In this document: in pieces, positions 37,025-45,227 of the stretch
Numbering within the stretch: the stretch's first letter is position 1
How the letters are laid out: each line of letters begins with the position of its first letter
Source of the DNA: Aeromicrobium terrae
GTDB taxonomy: Bacteria > Actinomycetota > Actinomycetes > Propionibacteriales > Nocardioidaceae
Reading direction: 5' to 3'
Assembly: GCF_008039565.1 (NCBI RefSeq)
Contig: NZ_VDUX01000004.1
Coordinates: 310,001 to 374,000 of the forward strand
DNA length: 64,000 nt
Position numbers and translations under genes: made by a program
The notes under the pieces: model-generated
Told to the model about the DNA's origin: nothing
The model's database searches: none
What the model saw: only the letters and a program-made list of their open reading frames with translations

Positions 37025-39213
37025 CGGGGCACCTTCGGGAGGTCGAGTCCGAACATCGCGATCAGCTCACGCTGCACCTCGTTGACGCCCCCGCCGAACG
37101 TGAGCACGAGGTTCCGCTTGCTGGTGGCGTCGAGGTACTCGGCGAGGCGGCCGGTGGCCGGGTCCGCCGGGTCGCCGTACGTGGTGACGACGTCGTGCAG
37201 CGCCAGGCCGAGCCGCTGCACCTCGTCGCTGGCGAGGACCTTCGACGTCGACGCGTCGGCGACGGCCTGCCGGGCAGTACTGTCCGCCGCCCGCGGCCCT
37301 GCACCCCCGCCGGGTCCACTGCCCGTCGCGACGGACCAGTTCAGCAGCTCGTTGACGCGGAACGCGGCGGTGACGCGGGCCAGGGTGTCGCGGACCCACG
37401 GCACCTCGAGCACCGGCGTGCCGTCGGGCGTGGTGCGGCCGTCGGCCCAAGCGACGACGCGGTCACGGAGGCCCTCGAGCCGGCCGGCCGGACCGAGCAT
37501 GACGCGCTCGTGGTTGAGCTGCGTGGTGATCAGCTCCCAGCCACGGTTCTCCTCGCCGACGAGCATGTCGACGGGCACCCGCACGTCGTTGTAGTACGTG
37601 GCGTTGGTGTGGTGGGAGCCGTCGCTGGTGACGATCGGCGTGGACGAGTAGCCGGGGTCGCGGGTGTCGACGATGAGGATCGAGATGCCGCGGTGCTTGG
37701 GGGCGTCGGGGTCGGTGCGCACGGCGAGCCAGACGTAGTCGGCCGCGTGGCCGCCGGTGGTCCACATCTTCTGGCCGTTCACGACGTAGTGGTCACCGTC
37801 GCGACGGGCCGTGGTGCGCAGCGAGGCGAGGTCGGTGCCGGCGTCCGGCTCGCTGTAGCCGATCGCGAAGTGCACGTCGCCGGTGACGATGTCCGCGAGG
37901 AACATCTCCTTCTGCTTCTCCGTGCCGTACACCTGCAGCGTCGGGCCGACGGTCTGCAGGGTGACGGCCGGCAGGTGGACGTCCGAGCGCGCGGCCTCGT
38001 TCACGAACGCCTGCTGCTCGATGGCGCTGCGGGCCTGGCCGCCGTACTCCTTCGGCCAGCCGACGCCGAGCCAGCCGTCGGCACCCATCTGCTTGATGAT
38101 CCGGTGGTAGGCCGGGCCGTGCCGGTCGCTGCGCATCTCGTCCTCGTCCTCGTCGCTGACGAGGGTGCTGAGGTAGTCGCGCGCCTCCTGCTTGAACGCG
38201 CGATGCTCCTCGGGGAGCTCGGCGTTCTTGCCGGCGGTCTCCGTGATCGGCACCGCGCCGATGGCGGTCGGCCCGCCGAGGTGACGGGTGACGTCGCGGA
38301 CGCCGGCGAAGTACGCGGCCATCGAGTAGGTGATGTCGACGCCCATGCCGCCGTGCAGGTGCTGGCAGGTCTGCATCGCGGTGGACGCGCGCTCGGTGAA
38401 CCAGTGGGCGGCGACGGCGAGGTCGTCGTCGGCCGGGTCGCCGGCGTCGAGGCGGCGGGCCACCTCGGCCGCGGTGAGCGTGACCGTCCGCGACACGATG
38501 TAGACGTCGGCGATCTGCTGCGCGACGGCCTGGAACTCGGCCAGCGAGCGACCGAACTGCTTGCGGTCACGGACGTAGCCGGCGGTCAGGTCGCGGGCGC
38601 CCTCGACCAGACCCGCTCCCCAGGCCGCGAGCCCGGCGGTGGCGTGGCTGCGGACGACGTCGGCGTCCAGCTCCCCGAGCGCCGGCGCGTTCTCGAACGT
38701 GTAGGTGGCCTCGGTCGTCCCGCGCGACGTCGCGGTCTCGACGCGAGAGACGCCCGGACCATCCACGTCAACCAAGGCAACGGTCCTTGAGCCTGTCGAA
38801 AGGTCGGTGCCCGACACCAGGAGCACGGTCGGACCGTCCAGCACCGGCACCCCGATCGCTGTGCCGCTGACGCCGGAGCCGTCGACGGTCGCGTCGGTCC
38901 GCAGCGCCGGCGAGAGGAACAGCTCCCCCGCCACGATCTTCGGGACCAGCTCGCTCTGCAGCGCGTCGGAGCCGGAGCGGACGAGCGGGAGCAGCCCGCA
39001 CGCGAGCGTCTCCCAGACCGGCAGATCGGCGGCGCGGCGTCCGACCTCGTGCAGCAGCACGCCGACCTCGGTCATGCCGAGACCCTCGCCGCCGTGTGCC
39101 TCCGGAGCGGCCAGGGCGAGCAGCCCGGACTCCTGCAGCGCGCCCCAGGAGCCGTCGCCGCGGTCGAGCACGTCGCCGATGACGGACCGCACCTCGTCGA
39201 GCAGCGAGTCCAC
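37021..39213 (-). CDS. chsE1-chsE2: fused acyl-CoA dehydrogenase ChsE1-ChsE2
   Basis: The 730-residue protein contains two acyl-CoA dehydrogenase units: residues 1 to about 330 (FadE28/ChsE1-like, with CQHLHGGMGVDITY) and about 336-730 (FadE29/ChsE2-like, with GYSEPDAGTDLASLRTTA and GQKMWTTGGHAADY). In M. tuberculosis these are separate subunits (Rv3544c, Rv3543c) of an alpha2beta2 dehydrogenase for the three-carbon steroid side chain. The GTG start at 39213 follows AGGAGGA. Residues about 136-147 are encoded by a family 2 dispersed repeat. First gene of the operon; KstR box 40 bases upstream. Confidence 0.92.
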   Translation of the reverse strand: MDSLLDEVRSVIGDVLDRGDGSWGALQESGLLALAAPEAHGGEGLGMTEVGVLLHEVGRRAADLPVWETLACGLLPLVRSGSDALQSELVPKIVAGELFLSPALRTDATVDGSGVSGTAIGVPVLDGPTVLLVSGTDLSTGSRTVALVDVDGPGVSRVETATSRGTTEATYTFENAPALGELDADVVRSHATAGLAAWGAGLVEGARDLTAGYVRDRKQFGRSLAEFQAVAQQIADVYIVSRTVTLTAAEVARRLDAGDPADDDLAVAAHWFTERASTAMQTCQHLHGGMGVDITYSMAAYFAGVRDVTRHLGGPTAIGAVPITETAGKNAELPEEHRAFKQEARDYLSTLVSDEDEDEMRSDRHGPAYHRIIKQMGADGWLGVGWPKEYGGQARSAIEQQAFVNEAARSDVHLPAVTLQTVGPTLQVYGTEKQKEMFLADIVTGDVHFAIGYSEPDAGTDLASLRTTARRDGDHYVVNGQKMWTTGGHAADYVWLAVRTDPDAPKHRGISILIVDTRDPGYSSTPIVTSDGSHHTNATYYNDVRVPVDMLVGEENRGWELITTQLNHERVMLGPAGRLEGLRDRVVAWADGRTTPDGTPVLEVPWVRDTLARVTAAFRVNELLNWSVATGSGPGGGAGPRAADSTARQAVADASTSKVLASDEVQRLGLALHDVVTTYGDPADPATGRLAEYLDATSKRNLVLTFGGGVNEVQRELIAMFGLDLPKVPR
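38781..38806. repeat. family 2 dispersed repeat inside chsE1-chsE2
   Basis: CGGTCCTTGAGCCTGTCGAA followed by AGGTCGG matches the motif CGTTTCGACAAGCTCAACGA seen intergenically at 55.35-55.41 kb. Here it is translated in frame (DLSTGSRTVALV) in a loop region of the first dehydrogenase half. Confidence 0.6.
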
Positions 39214-39252
39214 GACATTCCTCCTAGAAGCTGGCAGGCACTCCGCCGAAAC

Positions 39253-39266
39253 TATAACGTGTTCTA
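39253..39266. promoter_or_regulatory. KstR operator between the side-chain operon and the hydrolase gene
   Basis: TATAAC-GT-GTTCTA fits TnnAACnnGTTnnA. It lies 40 bases upstream of the chsE1-chsE2 start and ends one base before the GTG of the divergent hydrolase, whose presumed -10 (TATAAC, 39253-39258) it contains. Confidence 0.85.
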
Positions 39267-40157
39267 GTGACCTTCCGACGGTTCGTGCCGGACCTCCCCT
39301 CGGTCGACCTGCCCGAGGGCGAGTGGTTCGAGCTCCCTCGCCGGGGCCGGACCTGGCTCACCGACGTGCCCGGGCCGACGCCCGACGCTCCCACGATCGT
39401 GCTCCTGCACGCGGTCGGTTGCACGGGTCAGCTGACCTGGTTCCCGTCGATCCCGCGGCTCGCCGAGCGCTACCGGGTCATCACGTTCGACCAGCGGTGG
39501 CACGGCCGCGGCATCACGTCGGAGCGGTTCCTGGTGTCCGACTGCGCCGACGACGTCGCCGCGCTCGTCGACCACCTCGGACTCGACCGGCCGATGGTCG
39601 CCGGCTACTCGATGGGGTCGGTCGTCGCTCAGCGCGTCTGGCGCCAGCACCCCGACGCCGTCGGCGGCCTCGTGCTCGCCGCCAGCACCGCGCACTTCCG
39701 CACCAACGGACGCGAGCGGCTGTTCCACGCCGGCATGGAGATCGGCATGGGCCTCACCGCGACGCTCTCGCGCTCGCGCACCGTCAACCGGGCGAGCGCC
39801 GCGGCCGTGGAGGCCATCGACGGCGACCGGTCCGACACCGCGCGCTGGGCGATGAACCAGTGGCGCGAGACCAGCCCGTGGGCGATCGGCCAGGCCGTCG
39901 CGTCGCTCGGCCGACACCATTCCACGCCCTGGCTCGGGCAGATCGACGTCCCGACCGCCGTCGTGGTCACCACCCGCGACCGCGTCGTCCCGCCGGAGCG
40001 TCAGCGCGAGCTCGCCGCCCGCATCCCCGGCGCCACCGTGCACGAGGCGCTCTGCGGCCACGCCGGCTGCGTCATGGAGCACCAGGCGTTCGTGCCGGCG
40101 TTCCTCGAGGCCGTCCACGCCACCAACGCACGCATGCGCGACCGACAGCTCGCCTGA
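39267..40157 (+). CDS. alpha/beta hydrolase under KstR control
   Basis: The 296-residue hydrolase has LLHAVGCTGQLTWF (oxyanion loop), nucleophile Ser115 in AGYSMGSVV, Asp in TTRDRVVPP and His in LCGHAGC, resembling 3-oxoadipate enol-lactonase-type enzymes. The GTG at 39267 directly abuts the KstR box, and TATAAC lies eight bases before it, so the mRNA is probably leaderless; GTG at 39285 is an alternative. Being divergent from the side-chain operon suggests a role in steroid or ester breakdown, but no steroid hydrolase of known function can be named. Confidence 0.82.
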   Translation: MTFRRFVPDLPSVDLPEGEWFELPRRGRTWLTDVPGPTPDAPTIVLLHAVGCTGQLTWFPSIPRLAERYRVITFDQRWHGRGITSERFLVSDCADDVAALVDHLGLDRPMVAGYSMGSVVAQRVWRQHPDAVGGLVLAASTAHFRTNGRERLFHAGMEIGMGLTATLSRSRTVNRASAAAVEAIDGDRSDTARWAMNQWRETSPWAIGQAVASLGRHHSTPWLGQIDVPTAVVVTTRDRVVPPERQRELAARIPGATVHEALCGHAGCVMEHQAFVPAFLEAVHATNARMRDRQLA

Positions 40158-40252
40158 GGTGGTCTCGATACACCCCACTCGCTGGCGCTCGCGGGGCACT
40201 CGACCACCGGTGGTCGAGTAGGCCCGAGGAACGAGGGCCGTATCGAGACCAC
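40158..40252. repeat. dispersed palindromic repeat, family 1, copy C
   Basis: Same family as 30947 and 31696 but inverted. It begins the base after the hydrolase stop codon and ends the base before the stop codon of the convergent acyltransferase, exactly filling the gap. Inner arms are CCCC/GGGG here. A role as a bidirectional terminator is plausible. Confidence 0.85.
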
Positions 40253-41659
40253 TCAGGCGTCGAGGACGGCGGCCTTCATCGCCTTGAGCTCGTCGGGGAA
40301 GGCGTCGACGAGGTCCCAGACGCGGGGCATGAGCTCGCTGCAGGCGATGGCGCCGATGTGGATCTCGCCGTTGTTGCTCATGACGGTGATGTTCAGGCCG
40401 GCACCGTGGAAGATCGGGCCGAGCGGGTAGAGGGCGTCGATGCGCGCGCCCATGAAGTACAGCGGCACCGGCGGGCCCGGCACGTTGGAGATCACGAGGT
40501 TGTGGATCACCGGGGCGCGCTCGGCGAGGCGGAGGTCCGAGACCATGCGGACCGCCAGGCCGAACGTCCGCGGCGCGGCGAACTCGGCCCACTCCTGGAG
40601 GGTGTCGGCCGGCACCGCCTTGTGGTGCTCCTTGGCGTTCGCGTTGGCGACGGACATCTGGGTGATCCGCTCGCGCGGGTCCTCGACGTCGGTGCCGAGC
40701 CGGCAGAACATCGACGACACCTTGTTGCGGCCGGAGCGCTTGGACTCGCTGTGCACCGAGACCGGCACGCTGGCGAGCAGTGACGAGTCGGGCAGCTCGC
40801 CGCGCTCCTCGAGGTAACGACGCAGCGCGCCACCGCTGAGGGCCAGCACCACGTCGTTGACGGTGGCGCCCGGAACGGCGTTCTTGATCGCCTTGATGTC
40901 GTCGAGCGAGATGTCGGTGAACGCGATGGAGCGGTGGCCGGTGATGGTGCCGTTGAACGACGTGCGCGGCGCGGTGAGCGGGGCGGCCATCGCCGTGCCC
41001 TGACGCGCGCGCCGGCCGGTCTCGACCAGGGTGCGGACGGTGGGCGTGACGAGGCGGGCCAGCTGCCACGGCTTGGCCACCGTGGACACGACGCCGCGGC
41101 CGAAGAGCTCCCAGTCGCCCGGCACGCGCTGCTGCTGCACCAGGGCGCCCGGGGCGTCGGCGCTGTCGAGCGGCGGCGCGTCGGGCTCGAGGCTGCAGAG
41201 GTACGAGATCATGTTGGAGCCCGAGACGCCGTCGACCGACGCGTGGTGCATCTTCGAGAACACCGCGATCCGGCCGTCGGCCAGGCCCTCGATCACGTGC
41301 ATCTCCCAGAGCGGGCGGCTCCGGTCGAGCGGGATGCCGGCGAGGTGGCCGGCCACCTCCGACAGCTCGCGCTCTCCCCCGGGCGCCGGCACCTCGAGCC
41401 GGTGGACGTGCCGGTCGATGTCGAACTCCTCGTCGACCACCCAGAGCGGGAAGTCGATGCCACCGGGCACGGTCTTGAGCTTGCGGTTGAACATCGGGAC
41501 GTCGGAGACGCGGCGCGACAGCTCCTTCTTGAACGAGCCGAAGTCGTAGCCGCCGGGGATGGTCGCGGGATCGACGACGATCAGCCCGCACACGTGCATG
41601 AGCTGGGCGCCGCTCTCCAGGTACAGGAAGCTGGCGTCCAGACCGCTGAGTCGATCCAT
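40253..41659 (-). CDS. wax ester synthase/diacylglycerol acyltransferase (WS/DGAT)
   Basis: The 468-residue protein has the WS/DGAT layout: MDRLSGLDASFLYLES start, active site His138-His139-x3-Asp143-Gly144 (KMHHASVDG), a PLDRSRPLWEMHVIEG motif and the C-terminal NVPGPPVPLYFMG. These enzymes esterify acyl-CoA to diacylglycerol or long alcohols to form storage lipid. TAGGAT lies seven bases before the ATG (leaderless type), and the KstR box at 41679-41692 is just upstream. Storage of acyl-CoA produced during steroid breakdown is a reasonable inference. Confidence 0.92.
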   Translation of the reverse strand: MDRLSGLDASFLYLESGAQLMHVCGLIVVDPATIPGGYDFGSFKKELSRRVSDVPMFNRKLKTVPGGIDFPLWVVDEEFDIDRHVHRLEVPAPGGERELSEVAGHLAGIPLDRSRPLWEMHVIEGLADGRIAVFSKMHHASVDGVSGSNMISYLCSLEPDAPPLDSADAPGALVQQQRVPGDWELFGRGVVSTVAKPWQLARLVTPTVRTLVETGRRARQGTAMAAPLTAPRTSFNGTITGHRSIAFTDISLDDIKAIKNAVPGATVNDVVLALSGGALRRYLEERGELPDSSLLASVPVSVHSESKRSGRNKVSSMFCRLGTDVEDPRERITQMSVANANAKEHHKAVPADTLQEWAEFAAPRTFGLAVRMVSDLRLAERAPVIHNLVISNVPGPPVPLYFMGARIDALYPLGPIFHGAGLNITVMSNNGEIHIGAIACSELMPRVWDLVDAFPDELKAMKAAVLDA

Positions 41660-41678
41660 GGCCGGTATCCTAGCGTTT

Positions 41679-41692
41679 TAGAACGTGTTCTA
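41679..41692. promoter_or_regulatory. KstR operator between WS/DGAT and esterase
   Basis: TAGAAC-GT-GTTCTA is a perfect-arm match to the KstR consensus. It lies 19 bases upstream of the acyltransferase start and 29 bases upstream of the esterase start. Confidence 0.88.
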
Positions 41693-41721
41693 CTAATGCG
41701 GAAACCGTCGGAGGGACGCCC

Positions 41722-42969
41722 ATGTCAGCCGGGTTCAGGCGCCGTCAGATCGCTCTCGCGGCGCTGGCGTTCAACGCGATCCGGCCGCCCAAGAACCCCT
41801 GGGCCGGCATCCCCGGGTTCGCCCTCGGCTGGCCCACCAGCGAGCTCGCGCCGCACCTGCTCACCGCCGGCCTGGCCGACACCGCCGCCGAGCTCCTGCT
41901 GCGGAAGGACCGCTCCAAGCTGGGCCTGCTCGCCGCCGCCGCGGCCGCCGGGATGCTCAGCCACTCGATCGCCCGCTCCCGCCGCACCGGCACCGAGCTC
42001 GACGAGGCCCTGCGCGAGAGCATCGGCGAGAACTACCTCGAGACCCTCGACCTGGCCGGCCCGCTCGACCTGCGCGTGCCCCGCGGCTCCGTCGCTCGGC
42101 CGTTCCACCTACGTCGGCGCGACGTCGGGTGGATCCGCAACGTCCAGTACGTCGAGGGCGGGCGCCGCGCCCGGCTCGACATCTACCGGCCCAAGGACCG
42201 CGACCTCACGAACGCGCCCGTCCTGCTCCAGATCCACGGCGGGGCCTGGACGATCGGCGCCAAGGAGGAGCAGGGCCTGATCCTGATGAACCGCCTGGCC
42301 CAGCAGGGCTGGGTGTGCGTCGCCTCCAACTACCGGCTCGCGCCCAAGCACCGGTGGCCGACGCAGATCGTCGACGTGAAGCGGGCCGTCGCGTGGATCC
42401 ACGAGAACATCGCCGACTACGGCGGCGACCCGTCGTACCTGGCCATCACCGGCGGCTCAGCGGGCGGACACCTGTCCGCGCTCGCCGCGCTCACCCCGAA
42501 CCTGAAGGATTACCAGCCCGGGTTCGAGGACGCCGACACGTCGGTCGACGCCTGCGTCCCGTTCTACGGCGTCTACGACGTCGCCGGCCTGACCGGACCG
42601 ATGTCCGTCGAGATGCGCGACCGTTTCATCGCGCCGTGGGTGTTCAAGAAGAGTGCTCAGGACGCGATGGACGAGTTCGTGCAGGCGTCGCCGATCGCGC
42701 AGGTCGACGAGCACGCGCCCGACTTCTTCGTCATCCACGGCGCGAACGACACGTTGGCCCCCGTGCAGCAGGCCCGCGACTTCGTCGAGGCGCTTCGCAA
42801 GAAGTCAGCGGCGACGGTCACGTACGCCGAGCTGCCCGGCGCGCAGCACGCGTTCGAGGTGTTCTCGTCCTACCGCAGCCAGCACGCCACCGGCGCCGCG
42901 CAGCGCTGGCTGCAGTGGCACCGGGCCCGGTGGGCTCAGGCCCAGACCGACGCGACGTCACGTCGGTAG
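41722..42969 (+). CDS. HSL-type alpha/beta hydrolase (lipase/esterase)
   Basis: The 415-residue protein has an N-terminal hydrophobic, probably membrane-associated region (residues about 30-85) and a hormone-sensitive-lipase-like domain: HGGAW at 172-176, GGSAGGHL with Ser246, Asp343 in GANDTLAP and His376 in GAQHAF. M. tuberculosis has similar Lip proteins of about the same length. GGAGGG precedes the ATG at 41722. It shares a KstR box with the WS/DGAT gene, suggesting paired making and breaking of lipid esters or release of steroid esters. Confidence 0.88.
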   Translation: MSAGFRRRQIALAALAFNAIRPPKNPWAGIPGFALGWPTSELAPHLLTAGLADTAAELLLRKDRSKLGLLAAAAAAGMLSHSIARSRRTGTELDEALRESIGENYLETLDLAGPLDLRVPRGSVARPFHLRRRDVGWIRNVQYVEGGRRARLDIYRPKDRDLTNAPVLLQIHGGAWTIGAKEEQGLILMNRLAQQGWVCVASNYRLAPKHRWPTQIVDVKRAVAWIHENIADYGGDPSYLAITGGSAGGHLSALAALTPNLKDYQPGFEDADTSVDACVPFYGVYDVAGLTGPMSVEMRDRFIAPWVFKKSAQDAMDEFVQASPIAQVDEHAPDFFVIHGANDTLAPVQQARDFVEALRKKSAATVTYAELPGAQHAFEVFSSYRSQHATGAAQRWLQWHRARWAQAQTDATSRR

Positions 42970-43568
42970 CGGCGGCCGGCCAGCGCCGTCACCACCACCA
43001 CGACGGGGGCCGGGATCTGCCTCCGCAGGGCACGACGCGCGTCCGCGTCGGCACCGTCCTGGAGCCACGCGAGGATGTTGCCGAGCCGGCCACGCTGCGC
43101 CCGGACCACCTTCTTCGCGGCCGTCTGCATGGGCGGAGCGTCCTGGTACGCGGCGTTGATCGGCTCCAGGTCGCGCTCCTCGTGCTCGAGGTGGCCGAGC
43201 AGGACGTCGCTGAAGCTCGCGAGGGCCTTGCGGGCCGCGTCCGCCGAGAGGGCGGTCGGGTGATTGTGCAGCGCCTCCATCGTCGACGTCGCCGTGTCGA
43301 GCGCGCCACGCATCTGGTGGTGCTCCTCGTCCAGCTCGGCGACGGAGGAGAGGTCGGCGTCCGTCCTGCGCAGGGCCGGCCAGAAGACCTCTTCCTCGTA
43401 CTTGTGGTGGTGGCGCACCTCGGAATCGAACCAGTCCCAGGCTCTCTTGAGGTCGTTCGCGCGGGTCTGCGAGCCCGACGGGAACGTGGCGAGGGCGTCG
43501 TCGAAGCGGGAGAGGTCCCGACGGAACGCCGCGTGAATGATCGTGTTCATGGTCCGGTGTTCGGTCAC
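42936..43568 (-). CDS. hemerythrin-domain protein with C-terminal hydrophobic segment
   Basis: The 210-residue protein has a hemerythrin HHE domain (residues about 1-140): HAAFRRDLSRF, VRHHHKYEEEVFWPAL, LDEEHHQMRGAL and LLGHLEHEERDLEP supply the di-iron His/Glu ligands. After this the protein ends with PAPVVVVVTALAG, a short hydrophobic stretch. Such proteins bind O2, NO or sense redox. ATG at 43568 or 43550 could be used. It is divergent from a TetR gene across a palindrome, and overlaps the esterase by 34 bases tail to tail. Confidence 0.85.
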   Translation of the reverse strand: MTEHRTMNTIIHAAFRRDLSRFDDALATFPSGSQTRANDLKRAWDWFDSEVRHHHKYEEEVFWPALRRTDADLSSVAELDEEHHQMRGALDTATSTMEALHNHPTALSADAARKALASFSDVLLGHLEHEERDLEPINAAYQDAPPMQTAAKKVVRAQRGRLGNILAWLQDGADADARRALRRQIPAPVVVVVTALAGRRYRRDVASVWA

Positions 43569-43597
43569 GACAGAATCTCCCCGAGATTGGTATTCTG

Positions 43598-43616
43598 ACT
43601 AGAACCTCATTCTAGT
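43598..43616. promoter_or_regulatory. palindrome between hemerythrin and TetR genes
   Basis: ACTAGAA and TTCTAGT surround a five-base centre. The half-site is the same as the outer part of KstR boxes, but the centre is longer and the AACnnGTT core is broken, so it is probably read by the neighbouring TetR protein rather than KstR. Confidence 0.55.
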
Positions 43617-43651
43617 TGAAATGGTTGAGGCCGTCAACGACCAGGAGTGAC

Positions 43652-44335
43652 GTGGAGCGCGAGGCCGTCGAGGAGAAGCGGGCGTACGACGCCACGCGCC
43701 GGCGCGAGCGCGCGTCGCAGCAGCGCAGCGAGACCCGCGACCGCGTGCTGGCGGCGGCCGAGGAGCGGTTCCTCGCCGACGGCTACGCCGGGACGCGGAT
43801 GACCGAGATCGCGGCGACGGCCGGGGTCTCCCTCGCCACCGTCTATGCGGCCGGCCGCAGCAAGGGCGAGCTCATCCAGCAGGTGATCCAGCGCGCCACC
43901 GCCGGCGTCCCGTCGGACGACCCGCTCGAGGAGCCGCCGGAGTTCGACGCCGCGGGCCGGCCCGCGCTGCGGCACATCGCCGCCGAGAACGAGCCCGAGC
44001 GTCAGGTCGAGCTGATCGCCGACCGCATCTCCGGCGTGCTGGAGCGGATCAGCCCGCTGTGGGCCGTGCTGCGTGACGCCGCGAGCGTCGACGAGACCGC
44101 GGCGACGTCCCTGGAGAACTCGCTGAAGCGCCGGCTCGTCTCATTGCGCGCGGCGATCGGGATGATCCCGGGAGAGCGGCTGCGCGGCGACCTCCGCGAG
44201 GCCACCGACACCCTGTGGGCACTGTCCAGCCCGGAGATCTACCTGATGCTGCGCACCTCCCGGCGCTGGAGCCACGCCCGCTACCGTGCCTGGCTGCGCG
44301 AGACCCTCCGCGTCCAGCTGCTCACCGCGGCCTGA
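43652..44335 (+). CDS. TetR family transcriptional regulator
   Basis: The 227-residue regulator has an HTH with RVLAAAEERFLADGYAGTRMTEIAATAGVSLATVYAAGRSKGELIQ; the usual Y-F at the end of the recognition helix region is A-G here (ATVYAAGRSK). The GTG at 43652 follows CAGGAG and is preferred to an in-frame TTG at 43616 that lies in the palindrome. It is divergent from the hemerythrin-domain gene. The C-terminal domain does not reveal a ligand. Confidence 0.85.
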   Translation: MEREAVEEKRAYDATRRRERASQQRSETRDRVLAAAEERFLADGYAGTRMTEIAATAGVSLATVYAAGRSKGELIQQVIQRATAGVPSDDPLEEPPEFDAAGRPALRHIAAENEPERQVELIADRISGVLERISPLWAVLRDAASVDETAATSLENSLKRRLVSLRAAIGMIPGERLRGDLREATDTLWALSSPEIYLMLRTSRRWSHARYRAWLRETLRVQLLTAA

Positions 44336-44624
44336 GGCTCAGTCCCACCGAGAGCACGTCGTCGACCTGCGCGCCCAGGGCTCGGCGGACGCGGTCCTTC
44401 AGCGGCAGGAGGTAGCGGCCGTCCTTCGGGAACAGGGCCGTCGTGAAGTCGATGCCGCCGATCCGCACCTCGACCGCCACCTGGCCCCAGTACTCCAGGC
44501 CGGCGGCGGCCTCCTTGATGTCCGCGCTCTCGTCCTCGGGGATCGCGACGAAGTAGTACGGCGCCGGCCCGCGCCACTCGATGACGGGCCCTGAGAACTC
44601 GACGTCCACGGGCCCATCATCCAA
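44322..44624 (-). CDS. DUF1905 domain protein
   Basis: This 100-residue protein is a single DUF1905 barrel: VEFSGPVIEWRGPAPYYFVAIPE at the start and GGIDFTTALFPKDGRYLLPLKDRVRRAL near the end, both highly typical. The domain is conserved in many actinobacteria, and no activity is established. Its start overlaps the end of the LysE-type gene by eight bases and its end overlaps the TetR gene by 14 bases. Confidence 0.88.
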   Translation of the reverse strand: MDDGPVDVEFSGPVIEWRGPAPYYFVAIPEDESADIKEAAAGLEYWGQVAVEVRIGGIDFTTALFPKDGRYLLPLKDRVRRALGAQVDDVLSVGLSLRPR

Positions 44625-45225
44625 CGGCGAGCTGCAGCGCCACAGCGATCATCGTCGCCGCGATGCACACCTCGAGCACCTGCCAGGCGCGTGGCCGGGT
44701 GAGCGCGGGTGCCAGCAGGCGGGCGCCGAAGCCGAGGCCCGTGAACCAGACGATGCTGCCCACCGCCGCGCCGAGGGCGAACCACCAGCGGCCGCCAGCC
44801 ACGTCGTCGTGCGTCGCGGCGATCGAGCCGAGCAGCAGGACGGTGTCGAGGTAGACGTGCGGGTTCAGCCAGGTGAGCGCCACCGCACGGCCGACGACGG
44901 TTCGGCGGGACTCGGCCGGGCCGCCGTTCGTCGACAACGCCTCCGACTGACGGGCGCGTCGCAGGGCCTGCGCCGCGTACCAGAGCAGGAACGCGACGCC
45001 CAACCACCGGACGACGTCGAGCAGCACACCCGCGCGGTCCACGGCGGCGCCGACGCCGCTGACACCGGCCGCGATCAGCACGACGTCGGAGACCGCGCAC
45101 ACGGCGACGACGGCGAGGACGTGCGCCCGCATGATCCCCTGCCGCAGGACGTAGGCGTTCTGCGCGCCGATGGCGACGATGAGCCCGAGACCGGTGCCGA
45201 GCCCGGCAAGCAGACTGGCGACCAC
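44617..45225 (-). CDS. LysE/ArgO family amino acid exporter
   Basis: The 202-residue membrane protein has six hydrophobic segments and the family features GLGLIVAIGAQNAYVLRQGI at the N-terminus and ALTWLNPHVYLDTVLLLGS in the middle, which define LysE/ArgO exporters of basic amino acids. The GTG at 45225 is chosen since the frame upstream is a shadow of the dehydrogenase gene, whose stop lies two bases before it. It could therefore be translated by coupling from the fadE34-like gene. Confidence 0.87.
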   Translation of the reverse strand: MVASLLAGLGTGLGLIVAIGAQNAYVLRQGIMRAHVLAVVAVCAVSDVVLIAAGVSGVGAAVDRAGVLLDVVRWLGVAFLLWYAAQALRRARQSEALSTNGGPAESRRTVVGRAVALTWLNPHVYLDTVLLLGSIAATHDDVAGGRWWFALGAAVGSIVWFTGLGFGARLLAPALTRPRAWQVLEVCIAATMIAVALQLAVG

Positions 45226-45227
45226 GG

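Noticed and set aside
43598-43616. Seventh KstR operator
   Set aside because: The AACnnGTT core is absent because the centre is longer, so it is listed as a separate palindrome.
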